DNA of 64,000 nt from Romanomermis culicivorax (GCA_963922205.1 CAWUHX010000312.1:310001-374000); one strand, 5' to 3'. Counted from the first letter of the stretch, positions 12,545-25,382 are shown. The notes: generated by a model not told the origin, from the sequence alone. Numbers and translations are program-made.

Positions 12545-14326
12545 AACTTATTGATTCAGGATCTTCCATTGAGTTGATTTACATTGATTTTAAGAAAGCT
12601 TTTGACTGTCTCCTATAGTAAGCTTGCTCTAAAGTTGAAAAACTATGGCATCTGTGGTTTTCTTGCGAATTGGATCATCGCCTTCCTTTCAAATCGCACT
12701 CAAAAAGTCTGCATTATCAATAAATTTTCCCTAACATCAGACGTTAGCAGTGGTGTCCCACAGGGGAGTGTTCTTGGTCCAACTCTTTTCCTCTTGTTTA
12801 TAAACGACCTCCCTGATACATTAAAATCCCGTGTCTATCTTTTCGCAGATGATGTGAAAATTTTTAACACCTCCACACAATGTAAAACTTTCCAAGATAA
12901 TCTTGATCAGATTTTCAATTGGTCTAAAATATGGCAACTCGAAATTTCGGCTGAAAAAAGTTCTATTCTCTAAATGGGCCATGCACATCCAAAGGTCCCC
13001 CACAATTTAGGATTGTCTGAAATCCCAGGTGAAAACCCATACGTCAGAGACTTGGGCGTACTTATACCCCAAAACTTGAGTTTTAGAGATCACATAGCAT
13101 CAATTACCAAGAAATCCTTCGGCTTAAGTTCTTTGATAATTAGAACCTTTACTTCCCATGATACTTCTAACCATACATGCACATGGGGGGTTTGGGGGGG
13201 GTTTCGACCCCCAGCAGAATTTTATTGACCCCCAGCAGATTCTTGCTGACCCCCAGCAGATTTGACTCTCCTACAAATGATTGAGAAGTTGACGAAGGAA
13301 AATGATCAAGAGAGAAGAGAAAGTCGTCATGAAAATGGAAATGATGCTGTAGTTTAACAATTTTTCTAAACAAAGCATACTTGATTCCAAAAGAGTAACA
13401 TTAAAACTTCAAAAAGTGCTGTCTAAGCAAATTATTTCACATATCTGACTAGGTGTGAGAATATGCTGTTTGAATGTTAGAAGACCTTTCTAAGGCCTTT
13501 CTTTTCATCATCGAGAACGACAAAAAATTTTTTATTCCACCTCCCATCCTGGCTGACCCCCAGCAGAATTTCTATGCTGTGCATGTATGCTTCTAACCTT
13601 GTACGCGCGTTTACTGTTTATGTTAGACCCCTGCTAGAATATTGTTTAACTGTTTGGAACCCTTACTATGCCTCTGACATAAATCTCATTGAAAAAGTTC
13701 AGAGAAGATTCACAAAGAGAATATGTGGTTTTGGGTCTATCCTTTCATATGATGAGCGTTTAACTAAGCTGTGCCTTGATAGCTTAGAAATACGCCGACT
13801 ACGTGCCGCCTTATGCATGATGTTTCAAATTATTAAAGGCCAATCCTGTCTGCAAAAATCGAACTTTTTTATTAGCAGTAATTTCGAGTCCACCCGCCGT
13901 AAAAATGACTACAAACTCAAAACAGGTAAAGCTAAAACAAACATTAGATTATACGATTTTTCCAACAGGTACATTAATATCTAGAATGAACTTTCAGCCG
14001 AAGTTTTTAGTTCTTCCAATTTACACACATTCAAAACGAAAATCTCTAAGATTGATTTTTCTGATTATCTCGGGGGAGCGCGTTAGCCTGTTACAAAATA
14101 TGTAATATGCGCTTCCCATTACCGTCATTAACTTGTTTACTGTAGCGCATATTTTCGCTGCGATATTGTGTTTGTCGTTTTGAAGTAACCGTCGATTGAG
14201 TTTTCGGAACTTTTCTTCGTTTTCTTTTTTTATTTTAATCGTTTGTTCTCGCGTTTTAACCTTTTTTTCTTTTCTTGTGTTTTATTTCGCCTGACAGGTA
14301 CTAATAAATCCTCTTCATTCATTCAT
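12545..14326 (+). pseudogene. Second LINE reverse transcriptase, broken and split by a MITE
   Basis: A related but distinct non-LTR reverse transcriptase. Motifs: YIDFKKAFD (about 12570), GVPQGSVLGPTLF (about 12751-12790), FADD at 12842-12853, and, after the interruption, VYVRPLLEYCLTVWNP and EKVQRRFTKR. Defects: a frameshift near 12607, an in-frame TAA at 12971-12973, and a 418-base MITE at 13172-13589. The N-terminal half is absent. The 3' end is an ATTC-rich tail (about 14312-14326) directly abutting the 14327 hairpin. Removing the MITE and one target copy lets the frame run on from FTSHDTSN to LVRAF, which shows that the LINE was there first. Confidence 0.85.
13172..13589. mobile_element. 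hAT-like MITE with 8-bp target duplication
   Basis: The ends are CATACATGCACA and its reverse complement TGTGCATGTATG (12 bp). The element is flanked by the direct repeat CTTCTAAC at 13164-13171 and 13590-13597. Eight-base duplications are characteristic of hAT-type transposases. Subterminal copies of TGACCCCCAGCAGA occur near 13208, 13229, 13250 and 13554, a pattern often seen for transposase-binding sites. The left end carries G runs (TGGGGGGTTTGGGGGGGG). No transposase is encoded. A partial copy in the opposite orientation is at about 46866-46960. Confidence 0.88.
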
Positions 14327-16143
14327 ATTAAGTAGCTCAGGCGCGGCTTTTATCATGTCTACCTTCACTTACCATTCAATCTTTAATAGTTTTCATCACC
14401 TTAAACGTATTGTCTCATGTTTTAATTGGTAATCTTCAATATTTTATCATAATATTTAATAAAGATTCACATTTTTTCCTTTTGAGAAAGATCCATACGT
14501 CAAGTCTGTATGCTTCTTGATGCGATTACTTCTTTGCTAACGTAAAATCAATTCAAAAGCTTCATGGAAATATCTTTCGGAAATTTCTACTCTTCTTACT
14601 CATACCTCTTCGGCCATGTTCATGAGAGTTTGCGAATAAATTACTGGTTTTAAGATTTTTCAAATATAAATTCTAGAAATTACGACTTTTAAACACAAAA
14701 CTCGAATCTAATTCTTGAAATAAATGTTCGGAAAATTGATTTTCCAGCATCCCAGAATGTCATACCCAAAAAAATTTCCGGCGCTTGGCGCCGGAAAGAT
14801 TACCATCTTTTTTGGGCTTTAACTTGTCATCATAAAGGACCTCAACATCGATTTCTCGTGTAATTCAATTATGCTCTTGGATAGTTTGCTAGAAATTTGT
14901 TCAACATTGCTTGTAGATTAGGCTTTAAAGTCGAACATTTCAATTTTTTCTTCAATTTTAATGAATTAGCTTCTCTAAAAACACTGGAAGGCTTGAAAAA
15001 GCTCAAAAACAGTGCGATAAAGCGTCTGCGAGCATTTTTAAGCAGAAAAACAAGGATTTTAAGACGAAAAAATTTTTTTCCGTATGTGGAAAGAAAATTT
15101 GACCCCTTTCCACATTTGAGGAAAGAAGTTCGTGGAAAAAAAAACAGTGAAGAGCAGTCAGGTCTCAAGTTGCATTGAGCAACTTGGCAGGAAAAATTTG
15201 ATTGCACAACCGAAATTTGGTTACTGTGCGCAAAAAAACCCTGCCCCCATTCCCCTCCAAATACGGGTCGTCTGCTGCTAGCCAAATGCCTACCGACAGC
15301 CGACGGACGACCACTGTTTTTTTCCACGAACTTTTTTCCACAAGTGTGGAAAGGGGACAAATTTTTTTCCACATGTGGAAAAAAATTTTTTCGTCTTAAA
15401 ATCCTCGTTTTTTGGCTAAAAAATGCTCAAAGACGCTTTATCGCACTGTTTTTGAGCTTTTTCAAGCCTTCCGGTGTTTCAAGAGAAGTTAATTCGTTAA
15501 AATTGAAGAAAAAATTGAAATGTTCGACTTAAAAGCCTAATCTACAAGCATTGTTTAACAAATTTTCTAGCAAACTATCCAAGGGCATAATTGACTTGAA
15601 TTACACAAGAAATCAATGGTTAAGATGATCCTCTATGATGACAAGCGAAAGCCCAAAAAGGATGGTATTGTTTCCGGCGCGAAGCGCCGGAAAATTTTTT
15701 GGGTATATTGACATTTTGGGATGCTGGAAAATCAATTTTCCGAACATTTATTTCAGGAATAAGACTCCAATTTTGTGTTCAAGAGTCGCAATTTCTAGAA
15801 TTTTAATTGCAAATTTTTAAAATCTGTAATTTATTTGTAAACTCTCATGAACTTGGTCGAAAATATATGAGTAAGAAGAGTATAAATTTCCGAAAGATAT
15901 TTCCATGAAGCTTTTGAATTGATTTTTTGTTAGCAAAGAACTAATCGCATCATAAAGCATAGAGACTTGACGTATTGATTTTTCTCAAAAGGAAAAAATG
16001 CGAATCTTCATTAAATATTATGATAAAATGTTGAAGATTATCAATTAAAACATGAGATACTACGTTTAAGATGATGAAAACTACTATAGATTAAGTGATA
16101 AATGAAGGTAGACATGACAAAAGCCACGCCTGAGCTACTTAAT
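14327..16143. repeat. 1.8-kb foldback element, arms of about 0.8 kb
   Basis: The sequence reads attaagtagctcaggcg at 14327 and returns as its reverse complement (cgcctgagctacttaat) ending at 16143. Matching continues inward over roughly 0.8 kb per arm with scattered substitutions. It includes the GC palindromes ccggcgcttggcgccgg (14779) and ccggcgcgaagcgccgg (15674), and reaches the paired 'ttccacgaac' / 'gttcgtggaa' words at about 15130 and 15320. The spacer is only about 150-200 bases. No coding capacity. A single arm recurs at 57950-58620, and a LINE-split copy lies at 10484-12505. Confidence 0.85.
15671..15693. repeat. Perfect GC hairpin (GGCGC-GAA-GCGCC type)
   Basis: Ten-base arms TTTCCGGCGC and GCGCCGGAAA surround a GAA loop. 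This is the cleanest example of a short GC palindrome found at more than a dozen places in the window (see findings). Its role is unknown. Confidence 0.8.
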
Positions 16144-16916
16144 GAATAATGATGATTATTAAAGTTATAACCTAATTTCTAAAATTTTGAGATTTGGACC
16201 GCCTAAAATGCACCAAAATGCATCTTTTAAATATGAAAACCCCAAATTTTTCTTCCACTTTGTGGAAAGACCTCAAAAATTTTTTACACATTCCAGATTT
16301 TTTTCCACATTATAGTGTAAACATACATGTAAGACCTCCGACCAGTTGGGGGGGGGGGTAGAAAAAAGTCGAAATTTTTCCCAAAAAAGGCCAAAAAACA
16401 TACACTTTTTGGCAAACTGGGAGGGGTTGGGAGGTAAATGATTTTGTGTACTGGGTTGGCCAAGTTGGGGGGTCCCCCCCCCAAACCCCCTCCCCCAAGT
16501 AAGGTATGAGTGTAAATGTGGGAAAATACAGTGCGGACACGACGACCGCTCCTCAATCCTCACAGTATCTCAAACATTAGTGCGGTGCGCTGTGCAAATT
16601 GTATAACTATCCGATCAACTAATATAAAAAGGCAGTTTGAAGATTTGATATTCTAAGAGAATGCAAATGCAATTATTTTCAGTCATTTCCGTACATATAA
16701 GATTTGAACTCCTCCCACAAAAGAAGAACGTATTTTTACTGTATTTTCGTATGTAAATATAACAATAATTACAATTTGTGGTAAATTCATCACTTCAAAT
16801 CGATAACAATGACCTTCTCGCTTACTACTGTAATTCCATGTGCGGACGCGTTGTACTTTCTGTAAAAAGTGCAAGAGAATCTAAAAGCCATGCCTTAAAA
16901 GTCGACAACTTTTCGG
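16144..16916. other. Non-coding; small inverted repeat with long G and C runs
   Basis: At about 16305-16540 lies a short element with inverted ends (ttttccacatt...tgtaaacatac against gtatgagtgtaaatgtgggaaaa), an 11-base G run at 16348-16358, and a G6/C9 pair at about 16467-16482. The overlapping frames across it are low complexity. The remainder is the 3' flank of lipase A; I saw no clear polyadenylation signal. Confidence 0.5.
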
Positions 16917-19900
16917 TTACAGTAATCCTGAAGCTTCTTCGACAGTTACGTTCGTCAAATTGAACCACATCGGACCGTTTGCTAAAATTTTATTTTTGTA
17001 CCGAGTATAATTCAATTCGATTTTCGAAACGTCCTCGATTTTCCATTCGCTGACGATAACTTCCGATCTTGGGACGTCCTTTTTCAGTTTGTGGCTACTT
17101 CTAGAAATTAGAAAAATAATATAGACTATAAGAATGACCATCAAGATTTGATTCCAAAAACTATTATCAAGAAGAACAGAAGATCGTTCATTGTTACAGA
17201 GAAGATGCAGATTTTCAGTTTCACATGACTTTTTCTTTCAGAATTCAAGGTCAACTCGTGACCATTCATCTCAACAAGGTCTTCCAATTGATACCTAATT
17301 TTTTGTATTTTGCCGGAAAAAAGATCAGATTAAAAAAATAATGCAGTCTGTTTTTCTTGAAATGCTTCTAAACAATCAAGGTTGAAAGCAAGTAGTATTT
17401 CAGATTTTCACGATTTTCTGGCGAACAATAAGAAATTTACTGACCTATATAGATGAGGTCAACACTCATAGATCCCCAACACCGAAGTATCTCTTCGACT
17501 GAAACTTGACCTATATGCAGTAGAAGTCAGAAGCACATTTGAGCCTAAGCCCACAAAATTGAGAGAAAATTTGAAAAACTTTGGGCGGAAGTTGAATTCA
17601 ATTAAATTCAACTCAGTTTAGGATTGCAACCGGACAATGACAAACCTTTGAAATTTCGATTGATTGGACCAACCAAACTTTTGATCGTAAAGTCTCAATC
17701 TGATCGAACCTTTGGCACCTGATGGAGAAGTTATTGTAACCAAGTGTTGTCTTCCTGTAAAATTGAAAACATAGTCAGTTGGAAATCAGTTGAAAAATTC
17801 TCAATTCATAATTTTGATATTTCGATAACAAGGATTTGAATGTTCACGATCAAAATACATAAATTCAAAACTCTGTCATTTTGCGGATATTAGTCAAAAA
17901 GTTGTGGTTTGCTTCAATTAATGCAAAAACATGTAGATTACTGTAAAGCAAATATGACAGCGCTTGAGAGCTGAAAATCACCATACAACAGCGTGCTTTT
18001 TACACCCTACAAAATTGATTTTTGCCCAAGTACATTTTTTGCGATAAATTTCGATAAAATCTAAGAATTTTGAAATGATATTTTTCACATCTTGACAGTC
18101 TAAAAATTAGCATTAATATTTTTCGTCAAATTCAATATTATCAGGTGGAAGATTCAATGAATTGCGAACATAATTGGCGCGAAGCATCGAAAGTTCTTTC
18201 AGATTTTTAAAGTTTTTGTTTTCAAATTTTCAACTGATACCGTAGAAAATTTTCCCCTGAATCAATCAACTCATGCATATTATTTTGCAGATTTCAGAAT
18301 GTTGATTTCAAGAAAAAAATCCTCTTTTAGAAATATTTAGAATTCACTAAATTCTGGCCAGATTTGAATTTGGGTCACCTGGTGTATCTGATGTTCGAGA
18401 TTTCAAGTGCAACCGTTGCAACAGTATTAAGTAGGAGGTAAATTCAGTTTTCCTATGATTTTTCACCTACTGTAGGCATGGAGCAGCAACTTTTACAGTA
18501 AACTTGGTATTCCGGAAAAAATTTTTTTACCACAAAATTCCGGCGAATCCGTTTCATTATTCCTAGCCAAAGTATTGAAATAAATTTTTTGCTGATATTG
18601 TTGTTGTGGTTGTTTGGCCGTCGTCGCGAATAACAAATCCAAACCGGGTACCGGACATTGGGTGAAATTTTGGCACCTGCGGAAACATCGACCCCATTTC
18701 CAATCTTTACCGTTCGGACAGGCGAACGTTTGAAAACGGCAAGCGTCTTTGGACGATTTGACCGACGACGTAGATCGTCGTAGAATGTCGGTTACGATCA
18801 ACGGGGCCGTGCTATGGCTGCAAGACACGTCTTTTAGGCTGGAAACTGCAAAAAAACCTGGTTAGGCGTTTGAATTAGTGAAATTTGAAACGAAGAATGT
18901 TCGATACAAGATTCTAAGGGAAATCCCGAATTTGTATCAACCAGACTCGGATCTATAGCTCTTTCAATATTTAAAATGATAGACGTAGCGAGAACCAAAA
19001 AAGTAAGTTCAATTTTATACGCAATTTTCAATTTTATACTGTAGGAAAAGGCTAAATTTATTCATGAGTATAGGAAAGGACAAAAATATTGAAAAACATA
19101 ATGCTTCTCCACTATTCATTCGGACTCAACTACGTGGATACCAGAAATTTTGACCAGGTTATTCAGGTTATTGCAGGAAATTTTCAGATGTCCTGGCCGC
19201 TTGCTAACGAAAATTTTTTTTCGTTGATTACAGCAATAAGTTTACTGTGACCAGTGGTCACTTCGATAATATTTTGTTCAAAAGTTATCTAAATTGCTCG
19301 TAAATCATTTTGAAGCAGTGGAGGAGCCTTGACGGCTGAAAACAACACTCACTGGTCAATCTGACGATGTTTTGTAATACAAAATTTATTGTAGATCATG
19401 GTAGGGCCATGATAAAGTCTTTGTAGCCTTGAAAACTATTGGTCATTCTGATAAAATTTTATTCAAAACTGATCTAAATTGCTGGTGAATCATTGTAATG
19501 CCATGGAGCAGCCTCAGTAACCCATGGAAGCAGTGGTCACTCCACGAAGTTTTATAAAATTTGTGAAAATTGCTTGAGGATCATTGTAAGGCCATGGAGG
19601 TATCTTACTAGTACCTCAAACTGAACTCTGTTGATGTTTCGGTGGAACTAATAGAAATTGCTTGTTGGTCACTGTAAAGAAATACAGCTATGTTGTTAAC
19701 ATATCAGATCACTGGTCACTGTGAGGAAGTTTTGCCAAAACTTATCAAGATTGGTGGTCGATCATTGCAAGGTTATGCAGCAGTCTTAGTAACCTAAGAG
19801 ACCACTGGTCACTCTGATTACATTCTGTAAACTGATCAGGATTGCCCAAAAATATTGTAAGGTCATGATGGAGCCATAGTAACCCAAAGCACCAGCGGTC

Positions 19901-22900
19901 ACTCTGATGACATAAAAATTATTGTAAGTCTATTGATAGGTGTTCCAGGGAATGATCACTCGTATGATCTTCCAGTAAACAATGGTCGGAATGCAACAGC
20001 CAAAGTGACCAGATTTCATCCCTTTTATTGAGTCAAAATCTGTGCACGACTTTGATTATTTTGATCAAAAAATCGTCGAAATGACCAACAGCCACTTGTG
20101 CTCTTAAGAACCGCTATTGACCAGAAAGCAAGGCTAAACAATCACTGGTCAAAATAGGCCACGAAAATGTTTTACTCACAGGAAGGCATTACAGGGGGTC
20201 AAAATGTCTCAGAGGGAGGAGCTATCTAGTATAAAAATATTTCCACTTACAATCGAACGTGGCGACTTTCTTGGCGATTTTGCCAACCAGGGAACGCGGG
20301 CATCCCGGTTGGGTCTGGCCGCCATTCGGATAGAAGTCTACGTGACCCATACGTTCGGGAGTGCCTAGGCCGCCGTTCAAAAACGATTCACCGTTCGTGT
20401 GGACGACTTGGACGAATTTGGCGTCCGACGGATCCAGTCGAATAGCCTTGTCTTCGCAAGCGAATAAAGGGCCGGCCGGGTCCATGGCTGTAAAATTTGC
20501 GTAGTTTTTGCTATAAAAGTCGTGGTTCCGGGAATTCAAAGGAGTGAGGGGGTGGAAAAATGAAACAAACTATAAGCATGGTCTGTCGAAAACAGAGATT
20601 CACAATTTTAGATCATGTTTTTGGATACATCTGAACGACAGTCCATGAGTTTTCAGTAGTCAATAGAAGGTATTGGAATCCATGGCTGTGAATCCCAGAC
20701 GGATCATGGGTTAAGGTATGGAATATCATAGATTTACAAATGAGATACACGTACCATTGTGTCAAAGTTACTGTGAAATGATGGATTTTACGTCAGCAAG
20801 ATAACTCCATGGGCATGTAGTAATCAACATACAGTGTTAGAATTCGTGGCTATAAGATTTGTGGATCCTCGACGGATCATGGATTATGGCATGAAATATC
20901 ATAGAGTTACAAAATCAGATACACATAATATTATGTCGGGGTTACTGTAAAATGATGTGTCTGACGTCAGCAAGATAAATCCATGGGCATTTAGTAGTCG
21001 ACATAATGTCTGCTACTCCGAGAATTGGAATTCGAGGCTATAAGAGTTGTGGATCTCCGACGGATAATGAATTAGGACATGAATAATATAGTTTTACAAA
21101 TGATACACTTAAGATTCTGTAAGGTTTACTTTAAAATGATGTTTTTGACTTCAGCAAGATAAGTTCATGAGTTTTCAGTCTGCTGTGCAACGTATTGGAA
21201 CCCTTGGCCATAAGATTTGTGGATCTTCGACGGATCAACTAGGACATGGAGACTGCATTAAATGAAATAATTACATCAGAAGTTCCATCGAGATTGCTGT
21301 AAAATGGTAGATTTGACGTCAGCAAGATATTATGAATATACTGCAACTAAAAAAGATGATCTTTAATCCTAGCTCACCGAAAATCCTTGGCATGGTTCCG
21401 TTGAATAGGGAGCCCACGTATCCCGAAATATGAGCCCCTAAACTAAACCCCATCAGCGTCGTTTTCTCCAGAACGATCTTGTTGGCGGCGATCAGTTTGT
21501 CGAGGACGTTGGCGACAGCCGTTCCCACACTCCTGGTGTTAGCCGCGGCCTTACTGTAGTCTTTGACGTTCGACCCATTAACCCACTTGACCACCATGAC
21601 GTTGTAGCCCTTTAAAGTACGATTTTACAGTATGAAGAAATTCGAGCATGGAAATGGGAATCGGAATCGTATCCGTATGTATCCATGAATGAACATTAGA
21701 GTAAACAACAAAAAATTATATTTATCAAATCTCAAGTCCTCAACGATTTTTGCGCTAAATATCGTTTAGAATCCAGAAGGGAATTTTCTGTTTTTTTCTT
21801 CCAAATCCGTTCAGATTTCGAGAATTCAGGACAGCTGGAAAAATTGACAAATTTACAATCATCGTGTTCAGAGTTCAGAATTTTTGAGAGATTCCAGGCG
21901 TATTTCACTGCAGCTTTTGTCATCGAGAAATCGAAATTTGTCAAGGAAACATTGTTTTCTAGCATACTGTATTGCATAATAAGAAATTCTAGTAGATTCA
22001 GGAGTGTGAACAGAGAAATCGTTGAATTATTTTATCAGGCAAGTCTAAAAAACCTACAGTAAAATATGAAGTTGCTACGCGTTTTTATCTATGGTGTCTA
22101 AAACCCATAATTCCACGTCGTTCTTCTTGTGGCTCTACAGATAAAAAATGGCCACATTGTACAGTCAACGTTTCCTGTTTTGGTAAATCTTGTCAATTCA
22201 AGGTTCTTACGAAAGAAGTTGATGATTTTAAAATTGTTGCCACAAACCTATTACTGTAGAATTTTCAACAAATTTGCCGAATGGACAGGCATGAAAAATA
22301 TTCACAAGTGAACTACCAGTTTGTGATGTCTAAAATCAAATCTCAAAAAGTATTATCTGCACTATTTCCAGTTCGAACAGTGATAAAATGAAAAGAAGGT
22401 ACAAAAACAAGAAAAATCATAAACTACAGTAAACCAAAGAATTTGAACCAGCTTACAAATTTGCAGTTTTGCGGCACTTTTAGTAAAGCATAAAATTTCA
22501 TTAAAAAGAAACTATATACATTGTACCACTATAGTAAAACATGAGTTAGCTCATTCGCAATGAACTGATGCTAAAGAATGCATGGATCGCTGAAGCCTGC
22601 TCGAATATACAGTTAATAATCAGATTGAGCACATGCTACATCAGCACAAAACTCAAAAATTTCTAAATTCATAACGTTTGTGGTTTAGCACTATAACTGT
22701 TGTGAATCGGATCAAATCGAACGAAATGAACTCATAATCTGTTTTTTATAGAATGCTTGCAATTTGAAAAATGGTACAAATTAATGTCGTCAAAATTGTT
22801 TACATGAAGCTGTTACTATAGAATTTTCCATTCAAAAGATTGCCCAGTGTTGTAGTTATACGGGGGTACACAAAAGATACCCATGTACAAACCATAGGCA

Positions 22901-24725
22901 TCAAAGTGTACCACTTTAAATGTGTGGGGCTATACAGGGGGTGTAGAAAGTTCGCCCGGAGCCTTAATGTGTAAAATTTGACACCAATGCAGAAAACGCC
23001 TGAAGCTTTGACCTGTTAAATTCCACATCAATGTAGAAAGTATGCCGGAAGCTTTTCAACCTGGCCATAGAAAGTGTGGCCGAATGCGTAAAATTCCACC
23101 TCAATGTAGAATGTATGCCTCGACCTGACTTGGACATTAAAATTGATGCTGCAATGTCTTTGAGGGCAAAAATTTTAATTTTTCGGAAAAGGAAAAAACG
23201 CGTCCGGAATAAGTAAAAATCATGTCCCAAACAAAAATTTTTGTAAAAATTTTGTAAAAAAAAGAGTGAACCCGTAAAACCATTAGATTCAATAGTGTCG
23301 AGGATATCGAGGGTCTTATGGATTAATGCATAAAAATTACGGTTTCACTAGTTTACTCATTTTTTTTCACGAAATTTTCACACAAATTTTTGTTTGGGAC
23401 ATGATTTTTACTTACTCCTGACACAATTTTTCATTGTCCAAAACGGTAACGTTTTTGCTTTTAGAATCACTTCATCATTAATTTTAACGTCCGAGTTGAG
23501 CCGAGGCATACTTTCTAATCGAGGTGGAATTTGACACATTGAAACTTCGGCCATACTTTCTATGACAAAGTTGGAAAGAGACGGTGGGCGCCAAAGTAAG
23601 GCTGTGTCTATACTAAAGGTCATTTTCCATTTTACGAAAATTTTATAAAAAACAGGTTTGGGAGCATTTCTGGAGGCGAACGAAAAGTTATTTCACAGAG
23701 AAAACAGTAAAATAGCAGAAAAGCCTCGGTAGCTGAATCGATACTTAATGGCTGAATTGATACAGTGGCTGAAGCGAGTAATTTCTAGCGACAGAAAAGC
23801 CAAAATTACAAATTTATAAAGTACATTAAATCTTCCCAATTGGGTGAGCATGTCTATCCCACAATTCGGTTTGAAATCTGTGGGTCATGGTTGCTCACCA
23901 CAACATTTTGTAGATTTCCATGTGTATGCTAAATTATATGGATCAGTGAATAAAAATGAAAACTCATGTTTTATTGAGAAAACAGTGACTGTAAAATCTC
24001 GGTAGCTGAATGGATACTAAAACTAATTAACACAGTAGATAAAACGAGATATTTATAGTAATTTTAGCAGCAGAAAAAAAACAAATTTACGAATTTATAA
24101 AGTATACAGTAACCCTCACTAAGTCGATGAGCACGTCTTTCATCGTAAACATCCAATTTCTATCCCAAGATTTGGTATGAAATCCGTGGATTATGGTAAA
24201 AAATTGCCGATTTTGGCTCATCGCCAAATTTTGTAAGCTTTGCGCCAAATTTGCATATTCGATAATTTGGCTAGTACTATTATCTTCGAAAGCATGTTTC
24301 TTTTTCGACGATTCTTGATCTTCCGGGGTAAAAATCAAAAATTGCGGATCAATTTCGGCCGGGCAAGCGGGCAATTTTGGGAGACTTTGCCAGGGAGTGT
24401 CTTTTTTATTCGTGTAACAAATATCTTTCCTATTTTGGGAGCTAGAGCGATCCAGGCAACATTTTTCGCCCCGATCGCCCCAGGGGATCATTTCTGCCAA
24501 TTTTCTATAACTGGGACAATCCCGGTCGGCGGAGTCGTCGTTTTCGTCGTCATCGTCTTTTTTGGAAGAAACGTCATCTAGACTAGTCGATTCTTGAAAA
24601 GCTGACGTGGTTTCTCGACTTTCTGCTGAATCTCGTCCACCTCCGAAAATTTTTTGTAAAAATGTTGGCAAAGCGACAGAATGTTGAAAAACGAGGATTA
24701 AATATAAGTACGTGAAATAAAACAT
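16917..24725 (-). CDS. Pancreatic-type triacylglycerol lipase A, six exons
   Basis: Exons, in gene order: 24725-24120, 21609-21378, 20487-20251, 18845-18531, 17754-17646, 17100-16917. Intron phases are 0,1,1,1,2 and the spliced length is 1683 bases (560 aa). Predicted role: secreted hydrolysis of triacylglycerol or phospholipid esters. Residues 1-19 form a signal peptide. An unusual acidic insert (DDDDENDD) follows near residue 57, then the family N-terminus (DTPWQSLPKLP...FLIFTPE). The catalytic triad is visible: Ser258 in GFSLGAH, Asp282 in MDPAGP, His369 in CSH. The RLDPSDAKFVQVVHTNG and DFYPNGG blocks are conserved. The Cys-rich lid follows (FQTFACPN...). Exons 5-6 encode a PLAT/LH2 C-terminal domain (RQHLVTITSPSGAKGSIRLRL). 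Splice sites are canonical; the exon 2 acceptor (TTTAAAG) is weak. Gene B, 3 kb upstream, is its tandem paralogue. No frame break, so it is probably functional. Confidence 0.9.
19130..20165. repeat. Degenerate tandem repeats in intron 3 of lipase A
   Basis: Words such as 'ccactggtcactctgat', 'aaaattgct(g/t)g' and 'atcattgtaaggccatg(g/a)agcag' recur about every 100-120 bases, roughly nine or ten degenerate copies. Similar words fill intron 3 of lipase B (39780-40620). Non-coding. Confidence 0.7.
20577..21335. repeat. 170-190-bp tandem repeats in intron 2 of lipase A
   Basis: Four to five copies of a unit containing 'ggatcatgg', 'atatcatag.tttacaaa', 'acgtcagcaagata.ctccatg' and 'ggctataag.tttgtggatc.tcgac' begin near 20577 (partial), 20699, 20873, 21061 and 21230 (partial). 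Divergence is moderate and they stop before the exon 2 donor. Confidence 0.75.
22859..23620. repeat. Foldback element, CAGGGGGTACACAAAAGATAC family, copy 1
   Basis: The left end (gggggtacacaaaagatacccatgtac, then tatacagggggtgtagaaagt) matches the ends of the copies at 25383 and 48250. It carries subterminal units of about 45 bases (taaaattccacctcaatgtagaaagtatgcc) and a central inverted pair built on 'catgtcccaaacaaaaattt' (about 23221) and 'aaatttttgtttgggacatg' (about 23384). The right terminal repeat is degraded or absent. It lies in intron 1 of lipase A. Confidence 0.7.
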
Positions 24726-25382
24726 GCCTTCGTTCGGGGCACGTCAAAATGTTATGAATAGTAGACTATGGAAAAATGTTCAACAATTTCGCCGTTTTTC
24801 CTTCATTTGTGACATATACAGGTGACTTTTCATACCGGTTTTCGTAAAAAATGCGAAAATTTTAGTCCATTGTGCTACTATCATAATGACGAAGTATGGA
24901 ATTATCTTACTGTATAATATACAGCTTACAGATTCGTGTAAAAAATGTCCAAAAACTTGTTATGATCAAGCACACTATTTTGTCTACCTTGGCGTTTCAC
25001 CTTGAGAGACAATTTTTTTCAAAACAGAATGAAATCATAAATAAGTGGATATTTTTGCATAGGAAAAATTCTGAATAAATTTTAGAATAATATGAATTCG
25101 GATAAGTTGAAAACTTGAAGTTTAAAATTCTGAATTCTTCAAACTCCGAACTGTGCGAATTTTAGAATTTGAAAAGTCTGAATTCCGAAAATCATTGAAC
25201 TCAAAAGATTCAAAAGCCTAAATGTTCAAAATCTGGATTCTGTAAATAAAAATTTTTATATTTTGTTCTCAATATTTGATATTTCGGAAACTAAATATTC
25301 TTCAAGTTTCATGCTTTGAAAATTAACATGATCGAAAGGTTGCTCCGATATCAAATATGTAATCGGATTACTAATTATACAT
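24726..25382. other. 5' flank of lipase A
   Basis: The AT-rich region upstream of the lipase A ATG. It contains degenerate 'aattctgaattc' and 'aaagtctgaattcc' words at 25080-25260. I saw no convincing core promoter motif and no other gene. Confidence 0.4.

Noticed and set aside
16273..16563. Three overlapping Pro/Gly-rich minus frames.
   Set aside because: Produced by G and C homopolymer runs in a small inverted repeat; no frame is preferred.
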